Assembly: GCF_002394865.1 (NCBI RefSeq)
Contig: NZ_DGUZ01000021.1
Coordinates: 69,583-133,582, forward strand
DNA from: Fibrobacter sp. UBA4297
GTDB lineage: Bacteria > Fibrobacterota > Fibrobacteria > Fibrobacterales > Fibrobacteraceae
Reading direction: 5' to 3'
DNA length: 64,000 nucleotides
Position numbers and translations under genes: made by a program. Positions 53,372 to 61,985 of this stretch are shown piece after piece (position 1 is the stretch's first letter; each line of letters opens with the position of its first letter). Below the pieces are notes generated by a model. It was not told the origin of the DNA and did no database searches. It saw nothing but the letters and a program-made list of their open reading frames with translations.

Positions 53372-54667
53372 ATGAAGCGCAAAATCATTGAAAAACTGGT
53401 CGAATGGAAGAATTCTCCGTCACGTAAGCCCCTGATTCTTCAAGGGGCTCGTCAGACAGGGAAAACCTACACCGTCACTGAATTCGGAGCAAAATACTAC
53501 TCCGATGTTGTTTACTGCAACTTCGAAAGAGACCCCGACCTTTCCTCCATTTTTTCGAACTTGGCACCAAGTCACATTCTGCCTAGATTATCCGCCATCA
53601 AGCAAAAAAAAGTGTTCCCTCGCGAAACGCTCGTCATTTTCGACGAAGTGCAGGCCTGTCCAGAAGCGCTCACATCGCTCAAATATTTTTGCGAAGAAGC
53701 TCCAGACATCCACGTCATAGCATTAGGCTCGCTTCTCGGAGTCGCTGTCAACCGAAACCAGTACTCCTTCCCCGTCGGTAAAGTCGAAATCATGGACATG
53801 TACCCACTTGATTTTGAAGAATTCTTAACCGCTCGCGAAGACGGTTTTCTCCTTGAGCAAATCAAAGAATGCTATGCAGAAAACAAGCCGCTAGAAGATG
53901 TCTTGCACAAAAAAGCGCTGAACACTTACAGAGAATATCTTTTTGTCGGCGGCATGCCAGCTGCAGTCAGCAACTTTGTACAAAACAGCAATCCACTCCA
54001 AACGGACATCATCAAAAACGACATTCTCGCCGCTTATCAAAATGACATGAGCAAATACAACAAGCAAAGCGAGATTGCCAAGACTCGACTTGTTTATGTA
54101 AGCATCGGAAAACAGCTCGCTAAAGAAAACAAGAAATTCCAATACAGAGGATTAAAACCCGGCGCACGAGCCAGCGAGTTTGAAAAAGCACTGGAATGGA
54201 TTACCATCGCCGGAATTGCATCAAAAGTTTCTCGACTCGAACACATGGCATTGCCATTCAAGGCGAACGCATCCAACTCCGATTTTAAGCTGTACATGAG
54301 CGATACCGGACTGTGCTGCGCATCGCAAAACGCCACTTACGATGACGTTGTCTATGAAAATCCGTTATTCAACGACTTCAAAGGCGGCCTTGTTGAAAAT
54401 TATGTTTATACGCAATTAAAAGCCAACCATCTTGAAACGTATTATTGGAACGAAAGCAATCAAAACGAAATCAATTTCATTATACGACTGGAGAATAAAA
54501 TCATCCCCATTGAAGTCAAGTCTTCAACGCACAACAAATCGCAAAGTCTTAAAAGTTTCGTTTCAAAATACGAGTCGCCCTACAGCATCCGAATTTTTGC
54601 AAAGAATTTCGGCATCGAGAACGGAATCAAATCTGTTCCGCTGTACGCGGTGTTTATGGTGAGGTGA
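53372..54667 (+). CDS. AAA ATPase with DUF4143
   Basis: The protein has 431 aa. Walker A is GARQTGKT at residues 25-32 and Walker B LVIFDEVQA near 85-93; the C-terminal half is a DUF4143 domain with a nuclease-like IEVKSS segment. Such AAA_14/DUF4143 proteins are common in Bacteroidota and Fibrobacterota, often in multiple copies; their role is unclear. The ATG at 53372 has no ribosome site, as the inverted repeat lies directly before it; a start at 53324 is unlikely. Confidence 0.9.
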   Translation: MKRKIIEKLVEWKNSPSRKPLILQGARQTGKTYTVTEFGAKYYSDVVYCNFERDPDLSSIFSNLAPSHILPRLSAIKQKKVFPRETLVIFDEVQACPEALTSLKYFCEEAPDIHVIALGSLLGVAVNRNQYSFPVGKVEIMDMYPLDFEEFLTAREDGFLLEQIKECYAENKPLEDVLHKKALNTYREYLFVGGMPAAVSNFVQNSNPLQTDIIKNDILAAYQNDMSKYNKQSEIAKTRLVYVSIGKQLAKENKKFQYRGLKPGARASEFEKALEWITIAGIASKVSRLEHMALPFKANASNSDFKLYMSDTGLCCASQNATYDDVVYENPLFNDFKGGLVENYVYTQLKANHLETYYWNESNQNEINFIIRLENKIIPIEVKSSTHNKSQSLKSFVSKYESPYSIRIFAKNFGIENGIKSVPLYAVFMVR

Positions 54668-54707
54668 AGAAAGACTCTAACTTCAAAACAAGATTTTATT
54701 TAAATAG

Positions 54708-54905
54708 ATTCCAATTTTTACCATTATATGCCATACTGCCATAGGAGCAACAAAAAGCATTGTTGTCCCATGTACACCTAGCGATCCACGAGCATTTGCA
54801 AATTTCCGTAGAGATTTCTATCGCTATTTGCGCCAATACTTCATCCAAGTAGGATGGATTAGAAAAGCTATTGCTGATCAGCAAAATACTCATTTAGCCG
54901 CATAA
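54708..54905 (+). pseudogene. 5'-truncated relative of the 82-aa protein
   Basis: A frame without ATG, preceded by an in-frame TAG at 54705, reads SIVVPCTPSDPRAFANFRRD then YRYLRQYFIQVGWI. This parallels the C-terminal half of the 33869-34117 protein (TLIVSSTPSNNYAYEMMRRE, YNHYIREFLIQTGVI). The N-terminal half and start are lost. It ends just before the ribosome site of the next remnant, so the two may once have formed an operon. Confidence 0.72.
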
Positions 54906-54919
54906 AGGAGGTAATACCA

Positions 54920-55012
54920 ATGTCTAAGCATAACGGACAACCGCCCATCAATCCTCATGGAGCCGGATGGCCTTCTACTACAGGGGACAAATCCGGCGGT
55001 GGCCACGGCGCC
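54920..55012 (+). pseudogene. Truncated small Gly/Pro-rich gene at a junction
   Basis: An ATG with a textbook ribosome site (AAAGGAGGTAATACCA) starts MSKHNGQPPINPHGAGWPST followed by TGDKSGGGHG. After about 30 codons the frame runs into the antisense of the phosphatase gene and stays open to 55201 with sequence that is only the shadow of that gene. The real 3' end is missing, which suggests a recombination point near 55010. Confidence 0.6.
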
Positions 55013-56509
55013 CTACCCTTTGTACTTTATCACAAGCATGGTCAGGTCGTCGCTTTGTTCTGCGCCATTCACAAACTCGGACACTGCATGCGACATGGTA
55101 TCCAGCAATTGCTGCGGCCCTGCAAACGCAGGCCGCTCGCGATTTTTGTCATCAGCATTCATTCCACCGTCGCCACAAATAGCGCTTTCGACACGCTTTA
55201 AGCCGAACAGCTCTGCGCTTGAATTCATCGCTTCGGTGAGGCCATCCGTATAAAGCAAAATCATATCGCCCGCAGCGATGACCGATTCCTGGATATTGTA
55301 TTTTTTTTCTTCCATGACCCCGATAGGGATATTTGCGGTAACATCGAGATATCGCATATTACGTCCAGTAATGATAATGGGCTTTTCATGGCCGGCATTG
55401 CAGTAGCTCAGGCGCCCCGTTGCAAGGTCTAGCACACCAACAAAAAGCGTTGCAAACATTCCCGTCGTATTTCCACGACTGGCCATCGTGTTCATTCCCA
55501 TCACAATGTGAGATGGATCATCGACTTTAGTTGCAATCGTGCGGAACACGGCTTGCGTCATCGACATCACAAGTGCCGCCGGGATTCCCTTGCCGCAGAC
55601 GTCACCGATATTGAAGAACAGCTTGCCGTCACGCACAAAATAATCATAAAAATCGCCGCCCACCTGTTTTGCCGGGACCTGACTACCAACGATATTCAGG
55701 AATTCGCTTTCGGGCAGCGGTGGCGGAAGCATCGCCGTCTGGATCGCATTAGCAATGCCAAGTTCCCTGTTAATCAGGTCTTTTTCGGCACTGACTTTGC
55801 TTAACTTACGGACGCTGATGATGCTGCGGTACATGATAAAGCCAAGCACAAAGAGGCCGACAAGCTGAAGAATGATGACAGGGATGAGCGAGCGCTGCTG
55901 GTTATCGTACAGCTGCACAGCCATCGAAGAGAGTTCGCGCATCGGGACGTCGGCACCAATAACGGCAACGACACGTCCTTGAGGATCGTGGACTGGCCGC
56001 GAGAATGTAGACATCAGCGCCACGTAATAGCGGCTCATGTACGGTTCGCTCCAAGAACCGTTGCCATGCAAGCCCTCGCGGTACCAAGTGCGTTCCGTAT
56101 AGTCAAATCCTATCACGGTGTCTTTTATTTCGTTGGTCGCATCGTCCCTAAACGTAAAATACCCATCGCGAAGGCCATCACTCCCCACACGATAGGCAAA
56201 ATCGACGCCGACAATTTCAGGATGGTTCGCAACCACTCGTTGCAACGCCATATGCAATGAATCTTGCTGTTGTGTATCGACAAGGCGCTCCACTTCCGGC
56301 AGCACAGCCGCAATGGCGGCCTCGACTAATTCCTTGACTTCAAAGGTCCGGTTCGCAGAAGTAAGGTCTTGCTTAGCCATTTCCTTAATTTGTGCGGTAA
56401 TGGCACGGCGTGTAGAAATGTACTGCACAGCGGTCGTCAGTTCGAGCAACAATGCAGCAACGACGAGGACCGTTACGCTCCGGATTTTTGTATGGCGGGA
56501 TGTGTTCAT
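55013..56509 (-). CDS. Membrane PP2C phosphatase of SpoIIE/RsbU type with Cache-like sensor
   Basis: The protein has 498 aa. One transmembrane helix near the N-terminus and a second near residues 212-232 enclose a Cache-like periplasmic domain (GFDYTERTWYREGL, SRPVHDPQGRVVAVIGADVP). A coiled linker leads to a SpoIIE-type PP2C domain (GGDFYDYF, NIGDVCGKGIPAALVMSMTQ, YTDGLTEAMN). It should dephosphorylate an anti-sigma-factor antagonist in response to an external ligand. No partner switch gene lies next to it. Its C-terminus is complete. Confidence 0.92.
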   Translation of the reverse strand: MNTSRHTKIRSVTVLVVAALLLELTTAVQYISTRRAITAQIKEMAKQDLTSANRTFEVKELVEAAIAAVLPEVERLVDTQQQDSLHMALQRVVANHPEIVGVDFAYRVGSDGLRDGYFTFRDDATNEIKDTVIGFDYTERTWYREGLHGNGSWSEPYMSRYYVALMSTFSRPVHDPQGRVVAVIGADVPMRELSSMAVQLYDNQQRSLIPVIILQLVGLFVLGFIMYRSIISVRKLSKVSAEKDLINRELGIANAIQTAMLPPPLPESEFLNIVGSQVPAKQVGGDFYDYFVRDGKLFFNIGDVCGKGIPAALVMSMTQAVFRTIATKVDDPSHIVMGMNTMASRGNTTGMFATLFVGVLDLATGRLSYCNAGHEKPIIITGRNMRYLDVTANIPIGVMEEKKYNIQESVIAAGDMILLYTDGLTEAMNSSAELFGLKRVESAICGDGGMNADDKNRERPAFAGPQQLLDTMSHAVSEFVNGAEQSDDLTMLVIKYKG

Positions 56510-56659
56510 AATACTGCGCCCCTCAACATGCCAATCTTGTAGTTTTATAATATATCTTATTTAGGGAAATAATTGTAATTTAGGTCCCAATTTTTATTAT
56601 AAATGCTGATTTAGAACACACTTTTTGGCCCCAAAACGCCATTTTTACGATTTTTTAAG

Positions 56660-57337
56660 CTAGCCCAAAAGCCCACTATTTTGACGTTGGAACACAAAAT
56701 AATATATCAAACTCCAGGCGCCCCACACGACGCAAAGCGCCATGCCGACATAGCCAACGGTATAAACGGCCGAGGCAATCGAGTCGCATTTTAAAAGCAG
56801 GCCTGTTTCTGAGAGGATAAAATTCCAGTCGTGGAACCCGTAAGGGGCTTCGGCGCCGGTGCCGCCGCTGATGAGTGTAAGTTTCATGGGGAGTGCGTCT
56901 TCAATATAAGGCGCCACGTCTATCAAGTTTTCGAACGCCCACCAAAGCGCAATGGAGGCGCCGAACAGGTCGCGAGGTTTAATCCACAGCGCAAAGCAGA
57001 ACACGAGCGGCATAATTGTCTGAAACAGCGAACCACCAAGCGATGTGAGCACGGGACTCCCGAAGATTCTAAAAACAATGTGGCCGGTTTCATGTACAGG
57101 TAAATTTAAGTTGTGCAAAAACTGAGCAATCCAAGACTCATAACCACCTGCGATTGCCTGCAAGGTAAAGAAAGCCATCGCAAAGAGCAAGATGACGCGG
57201 ACAGCAAAGAAATTTTCGAGGCCAAGCGGTTTGGGCAACAAGAAGAACTGCACCCAGGCAGGCCATTCATCAGGCTCGTTCAGCCAATCCAGGATTCGAG
57301 CAAGTAACGGTTTCTTTTTATGCGGAACAAAGGTCAT
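56660..57337 (-). CDS. Membrane protein with HExxH motif, M50-like
   Basis: The protein has 225 aa with several hydrophobic helices. HETGH at residues 82-86 is an HExxH zinc-binding motif next to a membrane segment, as in M50-type intramembrane proteases. The third ligand motif is not clear (FHDWNFILSE is a candidate). Function unknown; it may be a protease or an inactive relative. The upstream gap contains two copies of AAGATGYGCCGC. Confidence 0.7.
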   Translation of the reverse strand: MTFVPHKKKPLLARILDWLNEPDEWPAWVQFFLLPKPLGLENFFAVRVILLFAMAFFTLQAIAGGYESWIAQFLHNLNLPVHETGHIVFRIFGSPVLTSLGGSLFQTIMPLVFCFALWIKPRDLFGASIALWWAFENLIDVAPYIEDALPMKLTLISGGTGAEAPYGFHDWNFILSETGLLLKCDSIASAVYTVGYVGMALCVVWGAWSLIYYFVFQRQNSGLLG

Positions 57338-57362
57338 AAATGTAACGTTAGTAAGATTTGTC

Positions 57363-57399
57363 GCAAGATGTGCCGCGATTATAACAAGATGCGCCGCAG
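57363..57399. repeat. Two copies of the AAGATGYGCCGC motif
   Basis: GCAAGATGTGCCGCGA (57363-57378) and ACAAGATGCGCCGCAG (57384-57399) lie in tandem in the short gap between the M50-like and acyltransferase genes. Related sites are at 38145-38160 and 57655-57670. Confidence 0.5.
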
Positions 57400-57403
57400 G
57401 TCG

Positions 57404-58399
57404 CTATTCGCCGTAAAGTTCCGGCGTTTGGCTGTAGAATCGGCGGTGCGTGAAGCCGTACCAGAGATTCGGATTTTCAAGGATACGTTGTTCAAGCCAC
57501 CTGTTGAATTGAGAGTTGACGACGCTCGATTGCGAAGGAGACGGCGCGGGGGAAGCAAGACGCGCGGGGGATGCGACCTGCACGCGTTCTACCTCAATCG
57601 CATGGAGCACACGAACTTTTTTTAAAGATGCGCATTTCAGAAATGCATCTTCCGGAGATGCGCCGCGCTCCTCCATCCAACAGATAAAAACAGGCGTTTG
57701 CGGACGGTGCTTGAGCAGAAAATCTGGCAGCGGATTCACGTTCGCGGGGCGACCGAGAAATGTTCCCGGGAGTGCGCTCGGGATGCGTGAATCCTGATCC
57801 GAAAGCAGGCAGAAAAGTTTTCCGTCATTCAGAATCCGCAAAAAATCACGAGGTGTCCGGGCATCCACGGAATAACTCCGGCCATCGACCGAACGGATTT
57901 TGCGTTCAAGAATGTTATTAAGCCACTTGGGCTTCACGGGTATATAACTTGCGACAAGCGGAATTCCAAGTCGACAAAGCCACGGCCCCATCGCTTCATA
58001 ATTGCCGTAATGAGCCGTCAAAAAGATTCCACCGCTCCGCATTTTTTCAAGCACCGGAATGGCAGCCTCGTCAAGCGCAAAATCCCAGCCGTCCACGCTA
58101 CACGGGTACTTCAAGAAGTCCGCGGGCAACCGCTTGAAGGTTCCGAAGCAGAATAAAAGTTCGCTTGCATGGCGAGTCAAGTTAAACAAGAGTTCGTCGT
58201 AATTGACAGGCACGGCAGTCGACACATTGGGAGTCGCTCTCGACGCTGTAGAAAACGCGTTCGGAATCGCTTGTGGAAATGCGCCGGCCACATGCTTCGC
58301 GTTCGCAAAAACAGTTCCCCGCTTCCAGCCCGCAAGCCGAAGCACCACGTAAGCGCTCCACGCAAAAACCGCCGCCATCATTTTACCAACAAAAACCAT
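57404..58399 (-). CDS. Lipid A biosynthesis acyltransferase (LpxL/HtrB type)
   Basis: The protein has 331 aa. GIFLTAHYGNYEAMGPWL carries the H-x4-E catalytic pair, and FCLLSDQDSRIP and GTFLGRPANVNPL are the later family motifs. The enzyme adds an acyl chain to lipid A or a related lipid in the inner membrane. Two low-complexity insertions, near residues 35-65 (Ala/Thr/Pro-rich) and 285-300 (Ser/Pro/Ala-rich), interrupt the conserved fold. Confidence 0.9.
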   Translation of the reverse strand: MVFVGKMMAAVFAWSAYVVLRLAGWKRGTVFANAKHVAGAFPQAIPNAFSTASRATPNVSTAVPVNYDELLFNLTRHASELLFCFGTFKRLPADFLKYPCSVDGWDFALDEAAIPVLEKMRSGGIFLTAHYGNYEAMGPWLCRLGIPLVASYIPVKPKWLNNILERKIRSVDGRSYSVDARTPRDFLRILNDGKLFCLLSDQDSRIPSALPGTFLGRPANVNPLPDFLLKHRPQTPVFICWMEERGASPEDAFLKCASLKKVRVLHAIEVERVQVASPARLASPAPSPSQSSVVNSQFNRWLEQRILENPNLWYGFTHRRFYSQTPELYGE

Positions 58400-58493
58400 T
58401 ACAGGTTAAAGATACGAAAAATATTATTGTTTCGGTCTTTCATCCTTGGCACCGACATAATTTCGCGTTTTGGCAACACTTTTTTTGCGTTTT

Positions 58494-58531
58494 GGCGGTG
58501 AAATCAGGAATTTTTCTTCAATTTCACCGCC
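58494..58531. repeat. GGCGGTGAAAT inverted repeat, copy 1
   Basis: GGCGGTGAAAT (58494-58504) and ATTTCACCGCC (58521-58531) are perfect 11-bp arms. The copy at 58695 has the same arms and a different loop. Confidence 0.8.
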
Positions 58532-58694
58532 ACTTTTGTAGTTTATCTAAAATATTCTAGATCAAAACGAGCCGAGCAAGCCGTTCGTGGCGGTGTTTTT
58601 TTTGAAATTTTGCCCGTTTTCACCGCCTGCAAACGCCTCGTGAACCCTGCAAAAGCCACCAACGCCTCATTTTGGCACACACAAACTAATTTTT

Positions 58695-58732
58695 GGCGGT
58701 GAAATCGCGAATTTTTCGTTCATTTCACCGCC
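58695..58732. repeat. GGCGGTGAAAT inverted repeat, copy 2
   Basis: The same 11-bp arms (58695-58705, 58722-58732) recur 201 bp after copy 1, with shared flanks on both sides. The 379-bp gap 58400-58778 has no gene; the rest is T-rich sequence with GGCGGTG words. Confidence 0.8.
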
Positions 58733-58778
58733 ACTTTTGCATTTTCAGCCCCTCGTTCGCGCTTTCAGCCCCAAAACG

Positions 58779-59711
58779 TCACATTAGCTGTTCGAGCATT
58801 TTTTCCACCATCATGGAATTAAGCGGACGGTCGTGCGTTTCCGTGGTCATCACGAAGTTCTTGCCCATACAGAAGCCATTCTGCAAATACAATTCCATCT
58901 TGGAGGCCATGTTCTGGCAATACTCCGGCACATCGATCATCCCGAAATGCTCCCAGACGAACTCCTGGTGCGTCCGCACGTTTAGGCAGGTAAAATCCGG
59001 GTACACGACAATGCGCTTACAGCCTCGCACTCGCAATTCAGCATGGGTTCCGCCAGCACCGCGACGCCCCGCGCGTGCTCCACCAGCAGGGCCTCCCGCC
59101 CCACGCATCGCCCCCGTCTCATGCGCCCCCGCAAACAATTCATGCGGAAACTCGTAGCGATAAGGAATTCCCCTGCGGAACAGCGCATCCGCAATGATGA
59201 TTTCGGACTTCGAACGCACGCGCTCGCCCCGCGCCGTCATCAGCACAGGCCCGTCCGCATCGAAATCGCGTCCAGCGTACTTCACCGCACTCCAGTGCGC
59301 CACAAAATCTTCATTAGGATACACAAGCGGAGTCACCAGCGAGCGCCGCGCCGGATGCAACTGAGCATACAGGTTTTCTGCAATAGACACATCGTACTTC
59401 ACCACACACTTTTCCAAAGCAGCACGCAGCCTTTGAATTTCAGCCAGCATTTTAGCGTCGTAATCGCGCTGGGCAATGGCAGACGCAAGCGACATTTTTT
59501 CTTCCGGAATATACTCGCCTTTGCGCCCTGTCTTCGCCGTCACGCGAAAATACTGGAACCCACCACGATGCGGCGACACATTCAGCACTCCAGTCGGCGC
59601 ACGCGAAAGCCTTTTTGAAAGCACTGCCTCGACAGACGACAATTCTTCAACACGCTCACGAAGCAGCGGCAAAAGACAATCTTTGGACAAATGTTCTACA
59701 ACATTTTCCAT
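58779..59711 (-). CDS. PD-(D/E)XK-like protein with Gly/Ala/Arg insertion
   Basis: The protein has about 310 aa from MENVVEHL. The first 130 residues are helical. From about residue 170 on, VRSKSEIIIADALFRRGIPY, VYPDFTCLNVRT and FVWEHFGMIDVPEY follow the pattern of a nuclease-like fold seen in many Gram-positive and Bacteroidota proteins (E, D and E-x-W motifs). A Gly/Ala/Arg stretch of about 30 residues (near 205-235) sits between the core helices and is absent from relatives I recall. An upstream start at 59846 is rejected. Confidence 0.75.
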   Translation of the reverse strand: MENVVEHLSKDCLLPLLRERVEELSSVEAVLSKRLSRAPTGVLNVSPHRGGFQYFRVTAKTGRKGEYIPEEKMSLASAIAQRDYDAKMLAEIQRLRAALEKCVVKYDVSIAENLYAQLHPARRSLVTPLVYPNEDFVAHWSAVKYAGRDFDADGPVLMTARGERVRSKSEIIIADALFRRGIPYRYEFPHELFAGAHETGAMRGAGGPAGGARAGRRGAGGTHAELRVRGCKRIVVYPDFTCLNVRTHQEFVWEHFGMIDVPEYCQNMASKMELYLQNGFCMGKNFVMTTETHDRPLNSMMVEKMLEQLM

Positions 59712-59784
59712 AAAACTCCCCACTAAGTAATATGAACGGGCGTAAAATACAAATTTATTTCTACATTGACCAGCAGAGGCCAAC

Positions 59785-60600
59785 ATGATTTGCGAAGAGA
59801 CCAAACCAGTCAACCCCGACACACAATCGCAAGATTTTCTCAACAAGGATTTTCAAGAGAATGTCCTGCGTGGAGAAAAACTGGTTGACAGATCAAAAAA
59901 ATCGATTCAAACAATTATCTTGGCCGATTTGTTCATTTTCATGATGGGGATAACAACACTCAGTTTAGGTTCCAATTTTTTTGACAATCTATTTCTTATT
60001 ATATATCCAATCCTATCCCTGTTCATATTCTTCATGTTATTTTCGACAGTTTCGATTTATTATAAATGGCTTTACCATATTTTAAGAAATCTTCGCAAAT
60101 TTACAGAAACACGATTTTTTCCAAAGGATGCCGCAGTCGGTTCGTTATTCCCCGGCATCGGTCAATTCATGACGTTCTTCATTTTCAAAGACATCCTCAC
60201 ACGCCCAAAAGAAATTCTTGAGAAAAACGGAGTCCATTCCGCCCCCATACCAACACTCCTTCTCCTGACCCCGCTCATACCAGCCACCTTTCTTTTCCTG
60301 TTCTTTTTACTAACACTCGGGATGATAAAGAGTATCCAATTTTGGGCTTTTTTAGTCTTCACGAGTTTTTTCTTCCCTATTATAAGGTACGTCTTTATCT
60401 TCAAAGTCGTTTTCGACATATTCGCAATTATCACCCTGCTCATCTACATGAAGTTGGTTCAACAACCTATATTGAATGAGAAAGCAATCGCCCAATTGAA
60501 TATCGGCAACATAAAATCAACCAATCCTGACAAAGAAATAAATCCAGAAATAAACGGCTCTCCTGCGGAGAATGACGTAATCCCACAAGATAACCCCTAA
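59785..60600 (+). CDS. Membrane protein, duplicate copy 1
   Basis: The protein has 271 aa with about five hydrophobic helices. GCAGAGGCCAAC precedes the ATG, and the upstream 30 bp nearly equal those before the next gene. The segment FIFKDILTRPKEILEKN matches FIFRDLLTRQKEVLERN in the next protein. The first residues (MICEE) keep the start of the zinc ribbon of copy 2 but not its cysteines. Confidence 0.75.
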   Translation: MICEETKPVNPDTQSQDFLNKDFQENVLRGEKLVDRSKKSIQTIILADLFIFMMGITTLSLGSNFFDNLFLIIYPILSLFIFFMLFSTVSIYYKWLYHILRNLRKFTETRFFPKDAAVGSLFPGIGQFMTFFIFKDILTRPKEILEKNGVHSAPIPTLLLLTPLIPATFLFLFFLLTLGMIKSIQFWAFLVFTSFFFPIIRYVFIFKVVFDIFAIITLLIYMKLVQQPILNEKAIAQLNIGNIKSTNPDKEINPEINGSPAENDVIPQDNP

Positions 60601-60631
60601 AGTTTTTCTACATTAACCAGCAGAGGCCAAC

Positions 60632-61507
60632 ATGATTTGCAAGAAATGCGGAAGGGAATACGAAGACGACATGCCGAAGTGCCTGTGGTGTGACGCACCG
60701 AATGACAACAAGGTCGATCCTTCGGGCACAAACCCGGCAGACGGAACCGACCCGGAGGAAGCAGCACCCCTCACGGAATGCGAAGTACGTGGCGATCAGG
60801 CGATATATTGGCTTAAGGCTTTCTTTTTCACCAGCCTCATCATGATTATTTTACCCATAACTGCTATATATTGGGAATCAACAAATGGTCCCTTAGAAAT
60901 AAACTTACTGGGCATAATTGTCGGTTTTTGGGTTTGGCTCGTCCCTCTCTACATATCAGCACTATGCCCGCCGTTAGTCTTGTTATGGCCAGTCATTGCC
61001 CTAGCCACTCTTGCTTCATGCATCTTTCTAGTTATTTCCTTATGCAAGTGCATCTATCACTACTGCGGTTGGCTTCATTTTTCCGAAACAGAACAAAGTC
61101 ATTTCTCGAAAATGCGGTTTTCACCTGATGTAGCAGTCATCCACACCGTAATTCCCGTTATTGGTCCTGTCTTTCAATATTTTATTTTTAGGGATTTGCT
61201 CACCCGGCAAAAAGAAGTGCTTGAAAGGAATCATCAAGACTGCAGGGACCTTCCCAATTGGCTGCTCCCCGTAATTTCAGCATCCGGCTTTATAATGCAG
61301 TCAGGATTATTGTCTATCTGCATTCTCAAAGAGTGGATTCCAATCGTGTGGTTTGCCAGCGTACTTTCTGGCATCATCCTTTTCGTAAGCTACATCAAAA
61401 CCATTCGCGCCATCACCGCGAACACCAGAGCGCTGAATTCACTGACAACGAACGACGCACCCCGCGACGAAACAAGCAAAAACACCCTCCCGCAGGAGAA
61501 TCAGTAA
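60632..61507 (+). CDS. Membrane protein with zinc ribbon, duplicate copy 2
   Basis: The protein has 291 aa. An N-terminal zinc ribbon (CKKCGREYEDDMPKCLWC) is followed by an acidic linker and about five hydrophobic helices. It is a paralog of the preceding gene, sharing the leader and the FIFRDLLTRQKEVLERN segment. The HIT gene begins 27 bp later on the same strand. Function unknown. Confidence 0.78.
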   Translation: MICKKCGREYEDDMPKCLWCDAPNDNKVDPSGTNPADGTDPEEAAPLTECEVRGDQAIYWLKAFFFTSLIMIILPITAIYWESTNGPLEINLLGIIVGFWVWLVPLYISALCPPLVLLWPVIALATLASCIFLVISLCKCIYHYCGWLHFSETEQSHFSKMRFSPDVAVIHTVIPVIGPVFQYFIFRDLLTRQKEVLERNHQDCRDLPNWLLPVISASGFIMQSGLLSICILKEWIPIVWFASVLSGIILFVSYIKTIRAITANTRALNSLTTNDAPRDETSKNTLPQENQ

Positions 61508-61533
61508 GCATTTTTACTACTATTTATAATACT

Positions 61534-61890
61534 ATGAGTGAAAATTGTCTTTTCTGCAAAATCATCAAGGGTGAAATCCCCTCCAAAAAAATCTACGAAG
61601 ACGACGACGTTTTCGCATTCTACGACATTGCCCCGCAGGCCCCGGTGCACTTCCTTGTGGTGCCGAAGCGCCACATCGCAACCATCATGGACATGAAGCC
61701 GGAAGATTGCGAACTCGTGGGCAAAATGCTTTACCGCGCACAGCTTATCGCGAAGGACCTCGGCCTCGAAGAGGGCGGCGCCCGTTTCGTGTTCAACTGC
61801 AAGGCAGACGCTGGTCAGACGGTATTCCACATCCATCTGCACGTCGTTGGCGGACAAACAATGGGCTGGCCTCCGTTCCCGAAGGACTAG
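61534..61890 (+). CDS. HIT-family nucleotide-binding hydrolase (HinT-like)
   Basis: The protein has 118 aa. CLFCKIIKGEIPSKKIYEDD is the typical start and HIHLHVVGG the histidine triad with the catalytic His. HinT proteins hydrolyse adenosine 5'-phosphoramidates. The start at 61534 is preferred over upstream codons because the family begins at MSENCLFCKI. It is followed by a heptad array and recO. Confidence 0.95.
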   Translation: MSENCLFCKIIKGEIPSKKIYEDDDVFAFYDIAPQAPVHFLVVPKRHIATIMDMKPEDCELVGKMLYRAQLIAKDLGLEEGGARFVFNCKADAGQTVFHIHLHVVGGQTMGWPPFPKD

Positions 61891-61917
61891 ACGAAAGAAC
61901 GCTCGTAAAACTCGCTA

Positions 61918-61985
61918 TAGACTAAAGACGAAAGATTTATAATGGGTTTACGCCTTTTTCGTCTCTCGTCTTTAGTCTCTCGTCT
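61918..61985. repeat. Heptad-periodic arrays in two facing halves
   Basis: Left: TAGACTA, AAGACGA, AAGATTT (61918-61938). Right: TTCGTCT, CTCGTCT, TTAGTCT, CTCGTCT (61958-61985), complementary in style to the left half and ending directly at the recO ATG. Confidence 0.75.

Noticed and set aside
55013..55253. Plus-strand frames continuing from the 54920 start
   Set aside because: Beyond about 55012 they are the antisense of the phosphatase gene; only the first 30 codons look genuine.
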